From Oceanicola sp. D3 (GTDB taxonomy: Bacteria; Pseudomonadota; Alphaproteobacteria; Rhodobacterales; Rhodobacteraceae), in NCBI RefSeq assembly GCF_006351965.1, contig NZ_CP040932.1, positions 124,001-188,000 on the forward strand: a DNA stretch of 64,000 nt, in the 5' to 3' direction. The position numbers and the translations under genes were made by a program. The notes beneath the pieces are model-generated. The model did no database searches and had not been told where the DNA came from. It worked only from the letters and a program-made list of their open reading frames with translations. Of the stretch, positions 1 through 8,692 are shown one piece after another (within the stretch, counting starts at the first letter, position 1; each line of letters starts with the position of its first letter).

Positions 1-741
1 CGCTTCGGTGATCGGCATGACGTTCATCTTGGGCGAGCCGATGAACTGCGCCACGAAGAGGTTGGCGGGCCGCTCATAAAGCTCGCGCGGGGTGCCGACC
101 TGCGCGATCTTGCCGAACTCCAGCACCACGATCCTGTCGGCCAGTGTCATCGCCTCCACCTGATCGTGGGTGACGTAGATCATGGTTGTCGCAAGGCTTT
201 GGTGCAGCTTGGCGATCTCGTAACGCATCTCGACACGCAGCGCGGCATCGAGGTTGGAGAGCGGCTCATCGAAGAGAAAGGCCGTCGGGTCGCGCACGAT
301 ACTCCGACCAATGGCCACCCGCTGGCGTTGACCGCCCGAAAGGTCTTTGGGCCGCCGCTCGAGGTAGGGCTCCAGCTTCAGCACCCGGGCCGCCTCGCCC
401 ACCTTCTCCTGGATCTCGGCCTTGGGCGCGCCCGCCGTCTTGAGCGAGAACCCCATGTTCTCGCCCACCGACATATGCGGGTAGAGCGCGTAGCTTTGGA
501 ACACCATGGAAAGGCCCCGCTTGGAGGGGGGCGCGGCTGTCATGTCTGCGCCGTCGATCATGATCTGGCCGCGAGAGGTTTCTTCCAGCCCGCCGATCAT
601 CCGCAGCAGGGTGGACTTGCCGCAGCCCGAGGGGCCAACGAAGATGATGAACTCACCGTCCGCAATGCTGAGGTCCACCCCCTTGATGACCTGCACATTG
701 CCATACCACTTTTCGACCGCCTTCAGCTCTATGCTGCCCAT
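1..741 (-). CDS. Sugar ABC transporter ATP-binding subunit, MalK/UgpC family (3' end outside window)
   Basis: This is the cytoplasmic ATPase that powers the carbohydrate importer encoded just upstream. The visible 247 codons hold the whole nucleotide-binding domain: Walker [10 protein letters not shown] at residues 36-44, signature LSGGQRQR, Walker B FLFDEP, D-loop SNLD and switch THDQ. The C-terminal OB-fold regulatory domain typical of this family begins near the window edge and is cut off. The ATG overlaps the end of the hydrolase gene by 13 bp, so it is the last visible gene of a five-gene operon. The UgpC/MalK type is clear; the transported sugar cannot be read from this subunit. Confidence 0.93.
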   Translation of the reverse strand, partial: MGSIELKAVEKWYGNVQVIKGVDLSIADGEFIIFVGPSGCGKSTLLRMIGGLEETSRGQIMIDGADMTAAPPSKRGLSMVFQSYALYPHMSVGENMGFSLKTAGAPKAEIQEKVGEAARVLKLEPYLERRPKDLSGGQRQRVAIGRSIVRDPTAFLFDEPLSNLDAALRVEMRYEIAKLHQSLATTMIYVTHDQVEAMTLADRIVVLEFGKIAQVGTPRELYERPANLFVAQFIGSPKMNVMPITEA

Positions 742-1982
742 GCGTTCCTCCCTGCGGTGGGCGAGGCCCATGCGAGCCACACCGCCGCCGTCCATGTAAA
801 GTTGCGCCCGCCCGCAGGCGCGCCGTCGCGCGGGTCGAAATACTCGGCAAAGCCGTTTTCCGCGATCATCGCGCGGGTGTTCTCGGTGATCTTGCTGGCC
901 CAATCGCCGTGCCCCTGCTCGGCAAGCCCCTTTGCGATCAGCAGGTTCATCATCGCCCAGACCGGCCCGCGCCAGTAACGCTTGGGCTCATAGGCCGGGT
1001 GGGCCGGGTCGGTCGAGGGGATGAAATAGGTTTCCAGCCCGCAGACGCGCTCAAGCTGGGGCAGCATCCGGTCGTCGCCCACACCGGCATACCAGCTGAG
1101 AAAACTGGCGTTTGAGACGACGCCGGTGTGCTTGTCTGCCCGCTCGTCATAGCAGTCATATGTTTCGGCCTCGGCGTTCCAGAGCCGCTCCGCCCCAGCC
1201 TCCATCGCCGCGATCCAGCCGTCGATCTCGGCCAGGTCACCGCCAAATCGCTCGGCCAGCACCCGCAGATCCCGGGTGGAGCGCAGGAGGGTGAAGGTCA
1301 TCGTGGGATCGGCCACGCGGAAAGGGTTGGCCTCGCGCAGGTAGGCCTCGTCCCAGCCGCTCTCGGCCCCCAGCTTCACGAGATAGAGGAAACGGTCATA
1401 CTGCGCCTGCAAGGGCCGCTCTTCCTCGACCACATGGGTCGTGTCCCGCCGCCGATAGCTCTCAATTCCCACCGGCTCGATGGCGGCGAAGGGGCCATCC
1501 CAATCGGGGCAATTGTCGCGGCCCGTCTCCCACGGGTGGGTCACCACGATGGCCCCGCCCTCGCTGCGCCACTCCATGAACCAGCGGTGCCAAGCGATCA
1601 GCCTCGGCACCAATGCTTCGGCGCGCGCGGCAAAGCTCTCGTCCAACTCCAGCAGCCAACGCACGAAGGTGCCCGCTATCGGCGGCTGACTGATCCCGCT
1701 GGAGGGGATCGGCCCCACCCCGCGCCAGATATCCGGCCCCGGAAAGTAGCTCGGATCAACCTTGTGAAACAGGATATGCGGCACCATTCCGTTGTCCCAT
1801 TGGCCGCTGAAGAGCGTGTCGATCTCGTCCCACGCGCGGCCCATGTCGTGCTCGGCAAAGCCCAGCGCGGCAAAAACCGAATCCCAGTTCCACTGGTAGG
1901 GGTAGAGCCCATCCGTTGGCACGGTGTAGCCGCCCCGGTCGTTGCCGGCCAAAATGGCGCGCGCTTCCTCGTCTCGCGTCAT
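729..1982 (-). CDS. GH63-like glycoside hydrolase (glucosylglycerate/mannosylglycerate hydrolase group)
   Basis: This 417-residue cytoplasmic enzyme of the (alpha/alpha)6-barrel type probably cleaves the sugar brought in by the surrounding transporter. The N-terminal stretch [15 protein letters not shown], then [11 protein letters not shown] and [10 protein letters not shown], follow the pattern I know from bacterial GH63-like mannosylglycerate and glucosylglycerate hydrolases; trehalases (GH37) are more distant relatives. The C-terminal part [20 protein letters not shown] also fits that fold. No signal peptide is seen. The ATG overlaps the upstream permease stop (ATGA), so translation is coupled. 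Family assignment is fairly secure. The substrate is inferred, and trehalose or another alpha-glucoside is possible. Confidence 0.8.
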   Translation of the reverse strand: MTRDEEARAILAGNDRGGYTVPTDGLYPYQWNWDSVFAALGFAEHDMGRAWDEIDTLFSGQWDNGMVPHILFHKVDPSYFPGPDIWRGVGPIPSSGISQPPIAGTFVRWLLELDESFAARAEALVPRLIAWHRWFMEWRSEGGAIVVTHPWETGRDNCPDWDGPFAAIEPVGIESYRRRDTTHVVEEERPLQAQYDRFLYLVKLGAESGWDEAYLREANPFRVADPTMTFTLLRSTRDLRVLAERFGGDLAEIDGWIAAMEAGAERLWNAEAETYDCYDERADKHTGVVSNASFLSWYAGVGDDRMLPQLERVCGLETYFIPSTDPAHPAYEPKRYWRGPVWAMMNLLIAKGLAEQGHGDWASKITENTRAMIAENGFAEYFDPRDGAPAGGRNFTWTAAVWLAWASPTAGRNAWAA

Positions 1983-3190
1983 CCCTTGACGCTCCCTGCG
2001 GTAAGGCCCTTGGTCATGAATTTCTCCAATCCGAGAAACAGCGCCATGATCGGCACGGTGGCAATCACCGCCCCCGCCATCAGGTGCTGGCGCGGCACTT
2101 CAGAGCTGTTCAGGCTGGTGACCGCGCGGGTGAGGGTGAATTTTGACGGATCGTCCAGCAGCATGAACGCGAGCAGGAACTCGTTCCACGCGATCATGAA
2201 GACGTAGAGCGACACGCTGGCCAAGGCGGGCAACGCCAGCGGCAGGGTGATCTTCCAGATCACGGCGAGGCGTGAGAGGCCATCCATCAGCCCTGCCTCC
2301 TCCACCTCGGCGGGCAGCCCGCGGAAGTAGCCCTGCAACATGTAGAGCGCCACCGGGATCGTGGTGACCGGGTAGATCAGCACGATGCCGAAGACGGTGT
2401 TGCGCAGGCCCATTTGGCTGAACGCAATATAGATCGGCAGGGCCAGCACGATCATCGGCACCATGTAGATCAGCAGGATCGACCGCGAGAAGGCCGCCCG
2501 CCCGTTGAAGCGCAGCCGCGCCACGGCATAGGCGCCGGGCACCGAGAACAGCAGGGTGATGAAGACCGTCAGGCAGGAGATATAGAAGCTCGTCCAGAGA
2601 TAGCGGCCAAAGTCATATTGGCCGAACAACTCGGCGTAGCTGCGAAACAACTCCCACCCACGCGAGAGCTCGATCGAAAAATCCAACGGATTCTGCATGA
2701 GGGCCTGCTGGTTCTTCAGCGAGGTCATCACCATCACGTAAAAGGGGATCACCACGATGGCGGTGAAGAAGATGTAGCCAAAACCGGTAAGAAAGCGGAT
2801 CACCGCCGCCTCGAACTCGTGCCTTGTCAGCGCACCCGGCTTCAGCTCCGCCACGATGGCCCAGAACGACATCGCGAAGGCCATTCCGAGCGCAATTGCC
2901 GCGCCCCATCCCGCTACCGGCCCAACGTCTGCGCCGATCACCATCGGCCCGACGCCCGCCAGCGTCACGCCAGCCAGCCCGATTACCGCGCCGAACATTG
3001 ATACCGATCCGAGCCGGAACACCGCCCCAAGCCCCACGACCGCTCCCCAGAGCAGGCACAGCAACACCGAGGGGCGGAATGCCTCACCAGTGGCGAAGGA
3101 GAACCCCACCGCCACTGTCGTCGCCACCACCAGCATCCACAAAGCGCCCAGCAATGGGGCCGTCAGGGTTCCACGCCAGAGAAAGCTCAA
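1979..3190 (-). CDS. Sugar ABC transporter permease, MalG-like, with extra N-terminal membrane domain
   Basis: Inner-membrane permease of the carbohydrate importer. The C-terminal part is a standard MalG-type domain with the EAA loop (EEAGLMDGLSRLAVIWKITL) that docks on the ATPase, and it ends TAGSVKG as MalG homologues often do. About 130 residues with roughly four extra hydrophobic segments precede it, so the protein (403-411 aa) is much longer than the usual 280-300. I place the start at TTG 3190, which overlaps the upstream stop and follows GGAGGAAGGGC; a GTG at 3214 is the alternative but lacks a ribosome site. The function of the extra domain is unknown. Confidence 0.88.
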   Translation of the reverse strand: MSFLWRGTLTAPLLGALWMLVVATTVAVGFSFATGEAFRPSVLLCLLWGAVVGLGAVFRLGSVSMFGAVIGLAGVTLAGVGPMVIGADVGPVAGWGAAIALGMAFAMSFWAIVAELKPGALTRHEFEAAVIRFLTGFGYIFFTAIVVIPFYVMVMTSLKNQQALMQNPLDFSIELSRGWELFRSYAELFGQYDFGRYLWTSFYISCLTVFITLLFSVPGAYAVARLRFNGRAAFSRSILLIYMVPMIVLALPIYIAFSQMGLRNTVFGIVLIYPVTTIPVALYMLQGYFRGLPAEVEEAGLMDGLSRLAVIWKITLPLALPALASVSLYVFMIAWNEFLLAFMLLDDPSKFTLTRAVTSLNSSEVPRQHLMAGAVIATVPIMALFLGLEKFMTKGLTAGSVKG

Positions 3191-4422
3191 AGCCCTTCCT
3201 CCCGGCTGATCCACTTGAAGAAGAACACGCTGAACACGATCAGGCAGGCAAAGATCACCACCGCCACAGCCGCCCCCGCGCCGATGTTGCTGATCGCGAA
3301 GGCCTGTTCATAGACGTTCACCGTGAGCGTCCGCGTCCCCGCGTTACCGCCCGTCAGCAGGAAGATGTCGTCGAACTTGTTGAAGGTCCAGATGAAGCGC
3401 AGGAGGAAGAGCACGCTCAGGATGCCCACGAGCTGCGGCAGGCTGAGATACCAGAACTTCTGAAAGGGCGAGGCACCGTCCATATCGGCGGCCTCATACA
3501 TATCGGTGTCGATGCTCTGCATCCGCGCAAGGATGAAGAGGAAGCTGAGCGGGAAATAGCGCCAAATTTCGAAGACGATCACCATGATCAGGGCGAGCGG
3601 CCGCTGCCCAAAAAAGTTGATCGCCTCACTGGTCACGCCCATCTGTATCAGCAGCGCGTTGGCCGAGCCGCTGAAGGGGTCAAACAGCGTGACCCAAGTG
3701 AAAGCCACCGCGATCACCGGCGCGACATAGGGGAAGAGGTAGAGCCCCCGCAATATCCCTTGCCCCCGGAAGCTCTTGTTCAGCAGCATGGCAGCAAAGA
3801 GCCCCATGACCAGCGCGCCGATTGTGCCAAAGATGGTGTAGAGCAGCGTGACCCAGAGCACCTGCCAGAACTCTCCGCCATCGAAGACACGGGCAAAGTT
3901 TTCGCCGGTGAATTCGAAGTTGGTGAGGATGTTGGGGGCCTTCACCACCACATCCGGTTCGCTGTCTTCCAGCGGGTCTTCCATCGCTTCGGGGTCATCC
4001 GCGATGATTGGCACCCGGATTTCGCTGCGTCCCCCGGCTTCCACCTCGCCCAAGTCGCAGGTGAGGGTGCGGGCCTCGTAGGTGCAGCCCTCTGGCACAG
4101 CACCCGGTTCTGCTCCTTCGGGGAACATGTCGGAAAAGCGCGCCGAGGTCAGCGCGATGTCTTGGCTGGTGTTGCGCACCCGGTAGCGAATGTAAGGCTC
4201 GGCTTCATCGGCGTCGCGCAGTTGTTCATTCACGCTGAGCGTGGGTGGGCGCAGGTCGGCAAGGCCGATGGGTTTGACGCTGATCCAGAAGATCGCCAGC
4301 AAAGGCAGGATCACCACCAACGAGACGCTGATGATGGTCGGGGCCAGCAGGCCCCAAGCCAGCCGGGCCTCGCGCTTGGCAAGCGGGCCTCGGCCCTTGG
4401 GGGGGATGGGTGTGTCGCTCAT
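3187..4422 (-). CDS. Sugar ABC transporter permease, MalF-like, with periplasmic insertion
   Basis: Inner-membrane permease partner of the MalG-like protein. After the first membrane helix (about residues 24-50) there is a soluble insertion of roughly 100 residues, then the normal multi-helix permease domain with the EAA loop (AADMDGASPFQKFWYLSLPQL). The insertion has a beta-rich, Cys-pair pattern (GCTYEARTLTCDLGEVEAGG) resembling DUF11-type surface repeats and may act like the MalF P2 loop that contacts the binding protein. The ATG at 4422 starts MSDTPIPPKG; an in-frame GTG at 4443 is possible. The gene lies 46 bp after the binding-protein gene. Confidence 0.88.
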   Translation of the reverse strand: MSDTPIPPKGRGPLAKREARLAWGLLAPTIISVSLVVILPLLAIFWISVKPIGLADLRPPTLSVNEQLRDADEAEPYIRYRVRNTSQDIALTSARFSDMFPEGAEPGAVPEGCTYEARTLTCDLGEVEAGGRSEIRVPIIADDPEAMEDPLEDSEPDVVVKAPNILTNFEFTGENFARVFDGGEFWQVLWVTLLYTIFGTIGALVMGLFAAMLLNKSFRGQGILRGLYLFPYVAPVIAVAFTWVTLFDPFSGSANALLIQMGVTSEAINFFGQRPLALIMVIVFEIWRYFPLSFLFILARMQSIDTDMYEAADMDGASPFQKFWYLSLPQLVGILSVLFLLRFIWTFNKFDDIFLLTGGNAGTRTLTVNVYEQAFAISNIGAGAAVAVVIFACLIVFSVFFFKWISREEGL

Positions 4423-4468
4423 CTTGAAGCCGGGCGGCAGCACAGGGCCGCCGCCCGATGGCCAAGGT

Positions 4469-5818
4469 TCACTGAACCTTCGCCAGTTCCTCGTTCATCA
4501 TATCCACGGTCGCCGCCGCATCACGCGCGCCGTCAATATACTCGCGCACAAGGCGGTTGATGACCTGGCTGTTGATCATCTTCGAAGCCAGCGAAAGCTG
4601 CCCTTCTTCGACGCCCCAGCGCTGGGCGACATCAAGGCCGCTGACGATCTCGTCGATCATCTCGGGCGCATAGAGGTCCGAGAGGGCTGCCTTGCGATCG
4701 ACACCCACATCGAGCTTCGACCACTCGGCCTTGAACTTCTCAGGCTCATCGGCCGTGCCGCGCCGGGTGGGGAACTTGCCTTCGGGCGCAATGGAGAGCG
4801 TGTCCATGTAGCCTTGGTCCATGGAGTATTTCACAAACTCCATCGCCGCATCGGTATCGGCATCCGAGGTGATCCCGAAGTAACGAGTATCGCCCCATGC
4901 CGCGCCATCGGGGTTCGACGGGCCTGCAAAGGTGGTGACGATCCCGGTCTTGGAGGCCAGTTCGCTGCTGGTCGGATCGTCGGTGAGGGTCGGGGGCGCG
5001 TCATCCCGCAGCCCGGCCAGCTCGTCGAGGATGAAGGGCGACCAGATGATCATCGCGGCCTGCCCGGCGAAGTAAAGCTCGCGGCTCTGCTTCCAGAACA
5101 GCTCGCCCGGCGGCGAGGCCTCTGCAATCGCCTTGTAGAAATCGAGCACCTCGGTTGTGGCAGCCACGTCGAGCGGGGCGAAGCCCTCTTCGTTCACCGG
5201 AGAAACGCCGTTGGCGAGGAAGACGTGCTCCAACACTTGGCTCATGAAGTTCTCATCCACCTTGGTGGCGGCGACGAAGCCATACATCTCGGGCGGGTTG
5301 TGCAGCGCCTCGATCGCGGCCAGCACGTTGGCGTAGCTGTTGGGCGGCTCCAGCCCGTTCTCTTCGAACAGGTCTTTGCGATACACCACCATCTGCGTCC
5401 AGCCATCTACCGGCACGGCGGCGGTGCCATCCTCGAAGGCGGCCATGGCCAGCGGGCCGGGGGCGAATGTGTCTTCGCCCAGTTCCTCCAGCACCTCGGT
5501 CGCGGCCTCTGCATCCAGAATGCCGGCCTCGGCCCAGGGCAGGGTATATTGGATGGTGTGATAGATCACATCCGGCAGGTCACCGGCGGCAAAGGCGGCG
5601 GTGGCGCGGGTGCCAAGATCGGATTCGGTCACGGGAATCACCTCGACGGCGGTGCCAGTTTCCTCCTCGAAGGCCTTGGCCATTTCTTGCTGTTTCTGCA
5701 GCCGCTCGGGCTGCTCTTCGGTGGTCCAGAAGCGGATCGACTGGGCCTCGGCCATCGCCGTGCCGAGAGTCAGCGCAGTCGCGGCCAGAAGCCCGCGTTT
5801 AAGGGTCACGTAGGTCAT
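4469..5818 (-). CDS. Extracellular sugar-binding protein of ABC transporter (MalE/SBP_1 type)
   Basis: This periplasmic protein captures the carbohydrate for the permeases below. It is 449 aa, the usual size for SBP_1 family sugar binders. An N-terminal signal peptide (TLKRGLLAATALTLGTAMAEA) precedes mature QSIRFWTTEEQPERL, with cleavage after AEA near residue 25. The start at 5818 is fixed by a strong GGGAGG site six bases upstream. It is the first gene of the minus-strand operon binding protein - MalF - MalG - hydrolase - ATPase, an order like rhizobial aglEFGAK but with a GH63-like enzyme instead of the GH13 AglA. The ligand is unknown; a glucoside compatible solute is a reasonable guess. 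Confidence 0.9.
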   Translation of the reverse strand: MTYVTLKRGLLAATALTLGTAMAEAQSIRFWTTEEQPERLQKQQEMAKAFEEETGTAVEVIPVTESDLGTRATAAFAAGDLPDVIYHTIQYTLPWAEAGILDAEAATEVLEELGEDTFAPGPLAMAAFEDGTAAVPVDGWTQMVVYRKDLFEENGLEPPNSYANVLAAIEALHNPPEMYGFVAATKVDENFMSQVLEHVFLANGVSPVNEEGFAPLDVAATTEVLDFYKAIAEASPPGELFWKQSRELYFAGQAAMIIWSPFILDELAGLRDDAPPTLTDDPTSSELASKTGIVTTFAGPSNPDGAAWGDTRYFGITSDADTDAAMEFVKYSMDQGYMDTLSIAPEGKFPTRRGTADEPEKFKAEWSKLDVGVDRKAALSDLYAPEMIDEIVSGLDVAQRWGVEEGQLSLASKMINSQVINRLVREYIDGARDAAATVDMMNEELAKVQ

Positions 5819-6048
5819 GTAAGTCCTCCCAGTGTTTGTCTTTTGCAGCGCCGTTGGCACCGGTCTTCGCGTTACTCGATCGCGCCTTGGGGGAGGTCGT
5901 CTGTCGGCCCTCTGGCCAGTCCGCGTCGTTGCGCGCGCTCCCCTGATGCCCTTCATAGTTGAAGGCCAGATCGCGCTGGGCAACGATTTTTCCCGGTTTT
6001 GCGGCAGGATGCGGGGTCTTGCCGAGTGGCTGCCTAGTTTTTGTGCAG

Positions 6049-6663
6049 CTACCTGCCAGACTCCTCGCGGGCGTAAAGCCGCCATGTTGCCATCAGCGCC
6101 CGGTCGGCGCGGCTGCGGATTTCGGCCTCTTGCAGGGGCGGCGCGGCATGGATCACCCGGCGGATCTGAAGGTCGCCCAACAGCAGGCCAAGGTAGGTTT
6201 CGCAGATCGCCCCGGCACTGCCGCCCCTCAAGGCGCGTTCGTCCAGCGCTCGCTGGCAAAGCGCCTCGATCATCGGTGCAATCCGCGCCCGCCCCACCTC
6301 CGCCAGCGCCGCGCCAAGCGCGCCCGTGGCATCGCCCGCCGCCGCCCGCGCCAGCGCCACCGCCCGCGGGCCGGTCAGCAGGTTCAGCAGCAGCGGACCT
6401 AGAGCGTCGAGGGTTTCCAGCGGGGAGGCTTCCTCCACCAGCGCCGCCTCCAGCCGGGCCGCAATGGCCTCGCCGTTGCGCAGCGCCATGGCGCGAAACA
6501 GCCCGAGCTTGTCGCCATACCAGTTGTAGAGCGTTTCGTTGGACGCCTTCGCAGCCTTCGCCACGGCCAGCATCGACATGCCGGCGGCGCCCTTCTCTTC
6601 CAGCAGCGCATAGGCCGCCTCGATGATCTGGCTTTCGCGGGCTGCCCGCTTCTCTTCTCGCAT
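6049..6663 (-). CDS. TetR/AcrR family transcriptional regulator
   Basis: This 204-residue one-component repressor has an N-terminal TetR helix-turn-helix around residues 28-50 (AVAKAAKASNETLYNWYGDKLGLF, where the NETLYNW block is the recognition helix). The C-terminal ligand domain is helical and poorly conserved, close to the AefR-like C-terminal type. The ATG at 6663 is chosen over an upstream in-frame start because GGAGGTAAC precedes it directly. It is divergent from the DUF1772 gene at 6742, and an 18-bp palindrome lies in the 78-bp gap, so it probably represses both itself and that gene. Confidence 0.88.
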   Translation of the reverse strand: MREEKRAARESQIIEAAYALLEEKGAAGMSMLAVAKAAKASNETLYNWYGDKLGLFRAMALRNGEAIAARLEAALVEEASPLETLDALGPLLLNLLTGPRAVALARAAAGDATGALGAALAEVGRARIAPMIEALCQRALDERALRGGSAGAICETYLGLLLGDLQIRRVIHAAPPLQEAEIRSRADRALMATWRLYAREESGR

Positions 6664-6686
6664 TGTTACCTCCGCGTTGACAGTAA

Positions 6687-6704
6687 CCGTATTTGTAATT
6701 ACGG
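6687..6704. promoter_or_regulatory. Probable TetR operator palindrome
   Basis: CCGTATTTGTAATTACGG is an inverted repeat (CCGTA-N8-TACGG) lying between the divergent TetR gene and the DUF1772 gene. A related half, GTATACGG, occurs at 6725-6732. Position and symmetry suggest the self-repression site; no binding data exist here. Confidence 0.55.
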
Positions 6705-6741
6705 ATAGCCGCAAGCGTAATCATGTATACGGATTTGAACC

Positions 6742-7251
6742 ATGCTGACCATCTTTCGCCTCGCTGCCCTGCTGTCCCTGCTGCTTTGCGGCGCGCTCTT
6801 CGGGTTCTTCTACGCCTGGGTTTGCTCAACGATGTGGGGGCTTGATGCCGCCGCGCCGGAAGTGGCCATTCGCGCGATGCAGGCGATGAATGCCTCTGTC
6901 CGTAACGCGGTGTTCGCCCCGGCCTTCTTTGGCACCGGCCCGGCCCTGCTGCTCACCGCTCTCCTCGCATGGAAGAGCGGGCAAGGCCGCGCGGTGGTGG
7001 GGCTGTTTGCGCTGGCGGGGCTGGTGGCCCTGTTCGGCGGGTCGGTGCTGACCCTCGCGGTGAACGTGCCAATGAACGAGGCGCTGGCGCTGGTGAGCGA
7101 TGCAGAGATCGACGCCGGGGCTGCGCAGATCTGGGCCGAGTATTCCGCCCCGTGGCAGTTTTGGAATCAGCTGCGCACCGTCTTCACCGGCATAGCGCTG
7201 GCGCTGGCGGGCTTGGGTTTGCTGATGGCCGCTCCGGCAGCGGAGCGGTGA
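6742..7251 (+). CDS. DUF1772 (anthrone oxygenase-like) integral membrane protein
   Basis: This 169-residue protein has four predicted membrane helices and the DUF1772 signature: MQAMNASVRNAVFAPAFFGTGP in the second segment, LTLAVNVPMNEAL after the third and WAEYSAPWQFWNQLRT before the fourth. The bacterial function is not established; distant relatives in fungi are anthrone oxygenases. It sits divergent to the TetR gene and is likely the target of that repressor, a pairing common in proteobacteria. The start has no strong ribosome site, but the frame fits the family N-terminus. Confidence 0.8.
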   Translation: MLTIFRLAALLSLLLCGALFGFFYAWVCSTMWGLDAAAPEVAIRAMQAMNASVRNAVFAPAFFGTGPALLLTALLAWKSGQGRAVVGLFALAGLVALFGGSVLTLAVNVPMNEALALVSDAEIDAGAAQIWAEYSAPWQFWNQLRTVFTGIALALAGLGLLMAAPAAER

Positions 7252-7307
7252 TTTTCGCCAATCACGCCAAGCCCGCTTTCAGCGAAGGCCAAGCCCGGCG
7301 ACGCCCC

Positions 7308-8519
7308 TCAGTAGGCCGTCAGCCCGGCGTTGGCGTTTAGCAGAAACTGCGAGAAGATCGGGGCGCTGGCTGCGCCGATGCCCCGGGCAATCTCTCCGAT
7401 GCTTCCGACCTCGATGCGCGGTTCGATCAGCCCCCGCGCGTCTTGGTTGACGAGATAGCGCCGGACCCGGCTGACAAGATCATCCCGCACTTCGGTGGGA
7501 AAGGCCCCGTCGATCACGATGGCCTCGAAGTCGATGACCGAGCAGACCGAAAGCGAGGCCTTGGCCAGCTCTTGCGCGGTCTGGGCCATCCAAGGGTCAA
7601 CGTAGCGCGACAGCATGCTCCAATGCTGCGGCTTGCGCCACAGCAGCTTCGGGTCCACCCCGGCTTCAATCAGCCGGGCTTCCAGCAGGTGAATGGAGGC
7701 AACGTCTATCATTTGCAGGCTTTCGCCCTGCGGGCCGGTGGTGCGCATGGAGCCGAGCGCCCCAGCGTTGCCCTGATTGCCCTCGAAGACTGTATTGTTC
7801 AGCACCACCCCGCCGCCAATGAACTGGCTGACGAAGAAAAAGGCGTAGTCACGAAACTCCTTGCCGCGCCCGTAGAGATGCTCGGCATGGCAGGCTGCGG
7901 TGCCGTCGTTGAGCACGAAAACCGGCAGATCGCTGAACTTGGCCACCTCCTCGGCAAAGTCGATGTCTTTCCACGACCGAAACCGCTCGGCGGTGTGGCC
8001 GATGAGGTCATGCCACTTCCACAGCTCGAAGGGAGCGGCGATGCCGATGCCGCAGAGGCGGCCGCGCTCTTCGGGGGACATCTGGTCGATGAAGCTGGCA
8101 AGCCCGCGCTTGAGCAGGCTGAAAACGGCCTCGGGGAAGGGGTAATCATAGTGCTCCTGCATCTGCTGACGCACCACGCCATCAAAGCCGGTGAGCACGA
8201 GGTCGGCACTGCGCCGCCCGATCTTGAAACCAACCGAGAGCACGCCATCAGGATTGAGCCGCATCGGGATGGAGGGCTTGCCTACCTTGCCACGGCTCGG
8301 GTCGCCGCGCATCACGATGCCATCCCCTTCGAGGCGGCGCAGGATGATCGAGATGGTTTGGGGCGACAGGTTGACGAGCCGCGCAATATCGCTGCCCGCC
8401 ATCGCCCCGCGCCGCTGGAGCACCGACAGAACCAGCCGCTCGTTATAGTTGCGAACGCCCGACTGGTTGACCCCGCCGCTCAGCCCCTTGATTTCAGTGC
8501 CATCCATCGGTTTGGCCAT
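7308..8519 (-). CDS. frcR: ROK-family transcriptional repressor of the fructose operon (FrcR-like)
   Basis: This 403-aa regulator has an N-terminal winged helix (RNYNERLVLSVLQRRGAMAG, then ARLVNLSPQTISIILRRLE) joined to a ROK sugar-kinase-like domain that serves as the sugar sensor. The ROK ATP/sugar motifs are degenerate (VFVLNDGTAACHAEH, FVSQFIGGGVVLN), as expected for a repressor rather than a kinase. It is divergent from a binding protein, permease, ATPase and kinase in exactly the order of Sinorhizobium meliloti frcRBCAK. ATG 8519 has AGGAAG upstream; ATG 8552, preceded by AAAGGACGG, would add 11 residues. Control of frcBCAK is inferred from position and the palindrome next to it. Confidence 0.85.
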   Translation of the reverse strand: MAKPMDGTEIKGLSGGVNQSGVRNYNERLVLSVLQRRGAMAGSDIARLVNLSPQTISIILRRLEGDGIVMRGDPSRGKVGKPSIPMRLNPDGVLSVGFKIGRRSADLVLTGFDGVVRQQMQEHYDYPFPEAVFSLLKRGLASFIDQMSPEERGRLCGIGIAAPFELWKWHDLIGHTAERFRSWKDIDFAEEVAKFSDLPVFVLNDGTAACHAEHLYGRGKEFRDYAFFFVSQFIGGGVVLNNTVFEGNQGNAGALGSMRTTGPQGESLQMIDVASIHLLEARLIEAGVDPKLLWRKPQHWSMLSRYVDPWMAQTAQELAKASLSVCSVIDFEAIVIDGAFPTEVRDDLVSRVRRYLVNQDARGLIEPRIEVGSIGEIARGIGAASAPIFSQFLLNANAGLTAY

Positions 8520-8561
8520 ACGAAACTTCCTGCCCCAAAGGAAGTAGGCCATCCGTCCTTT

Positions 8562-8582
8562 AATAAATCAAGTTTATTTATT
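8562..8582. promoter_or_regulatory. AT-rich palindrome, probable FrcR operator
   Basis: AATAAAT-N7-ATTTATT stands out in GC-rich DNA between frcR and frcB. The ATTTATT half is repeated again at 8580-8586, directly before a TTGACA hexamer (8585-8590). AT-rich dyads of this form are typical operators of ROK repressors (NagC, XylR). It overlaps the likely promoters of both divergent units. Confidence 0.55.
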
Positions 8583-8692
8583 TATTGACAGGCGAACGGG
8601 AATCGCGCTCTTTACGCTGCAACCCCGGGCGTAATCCGTCAGGGGCGGATCAATGGGAGATCCAGATAGCAACGCTTCCCAGGGAGGAAATC

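Noticed and set aside
2824-5962. Two plus-strand frames of more than 570 codons (2824-4560 and 4241-5962)
   Set aside because: Both are antisense to the permease and binding-protein genes and contain no domain I recognise.
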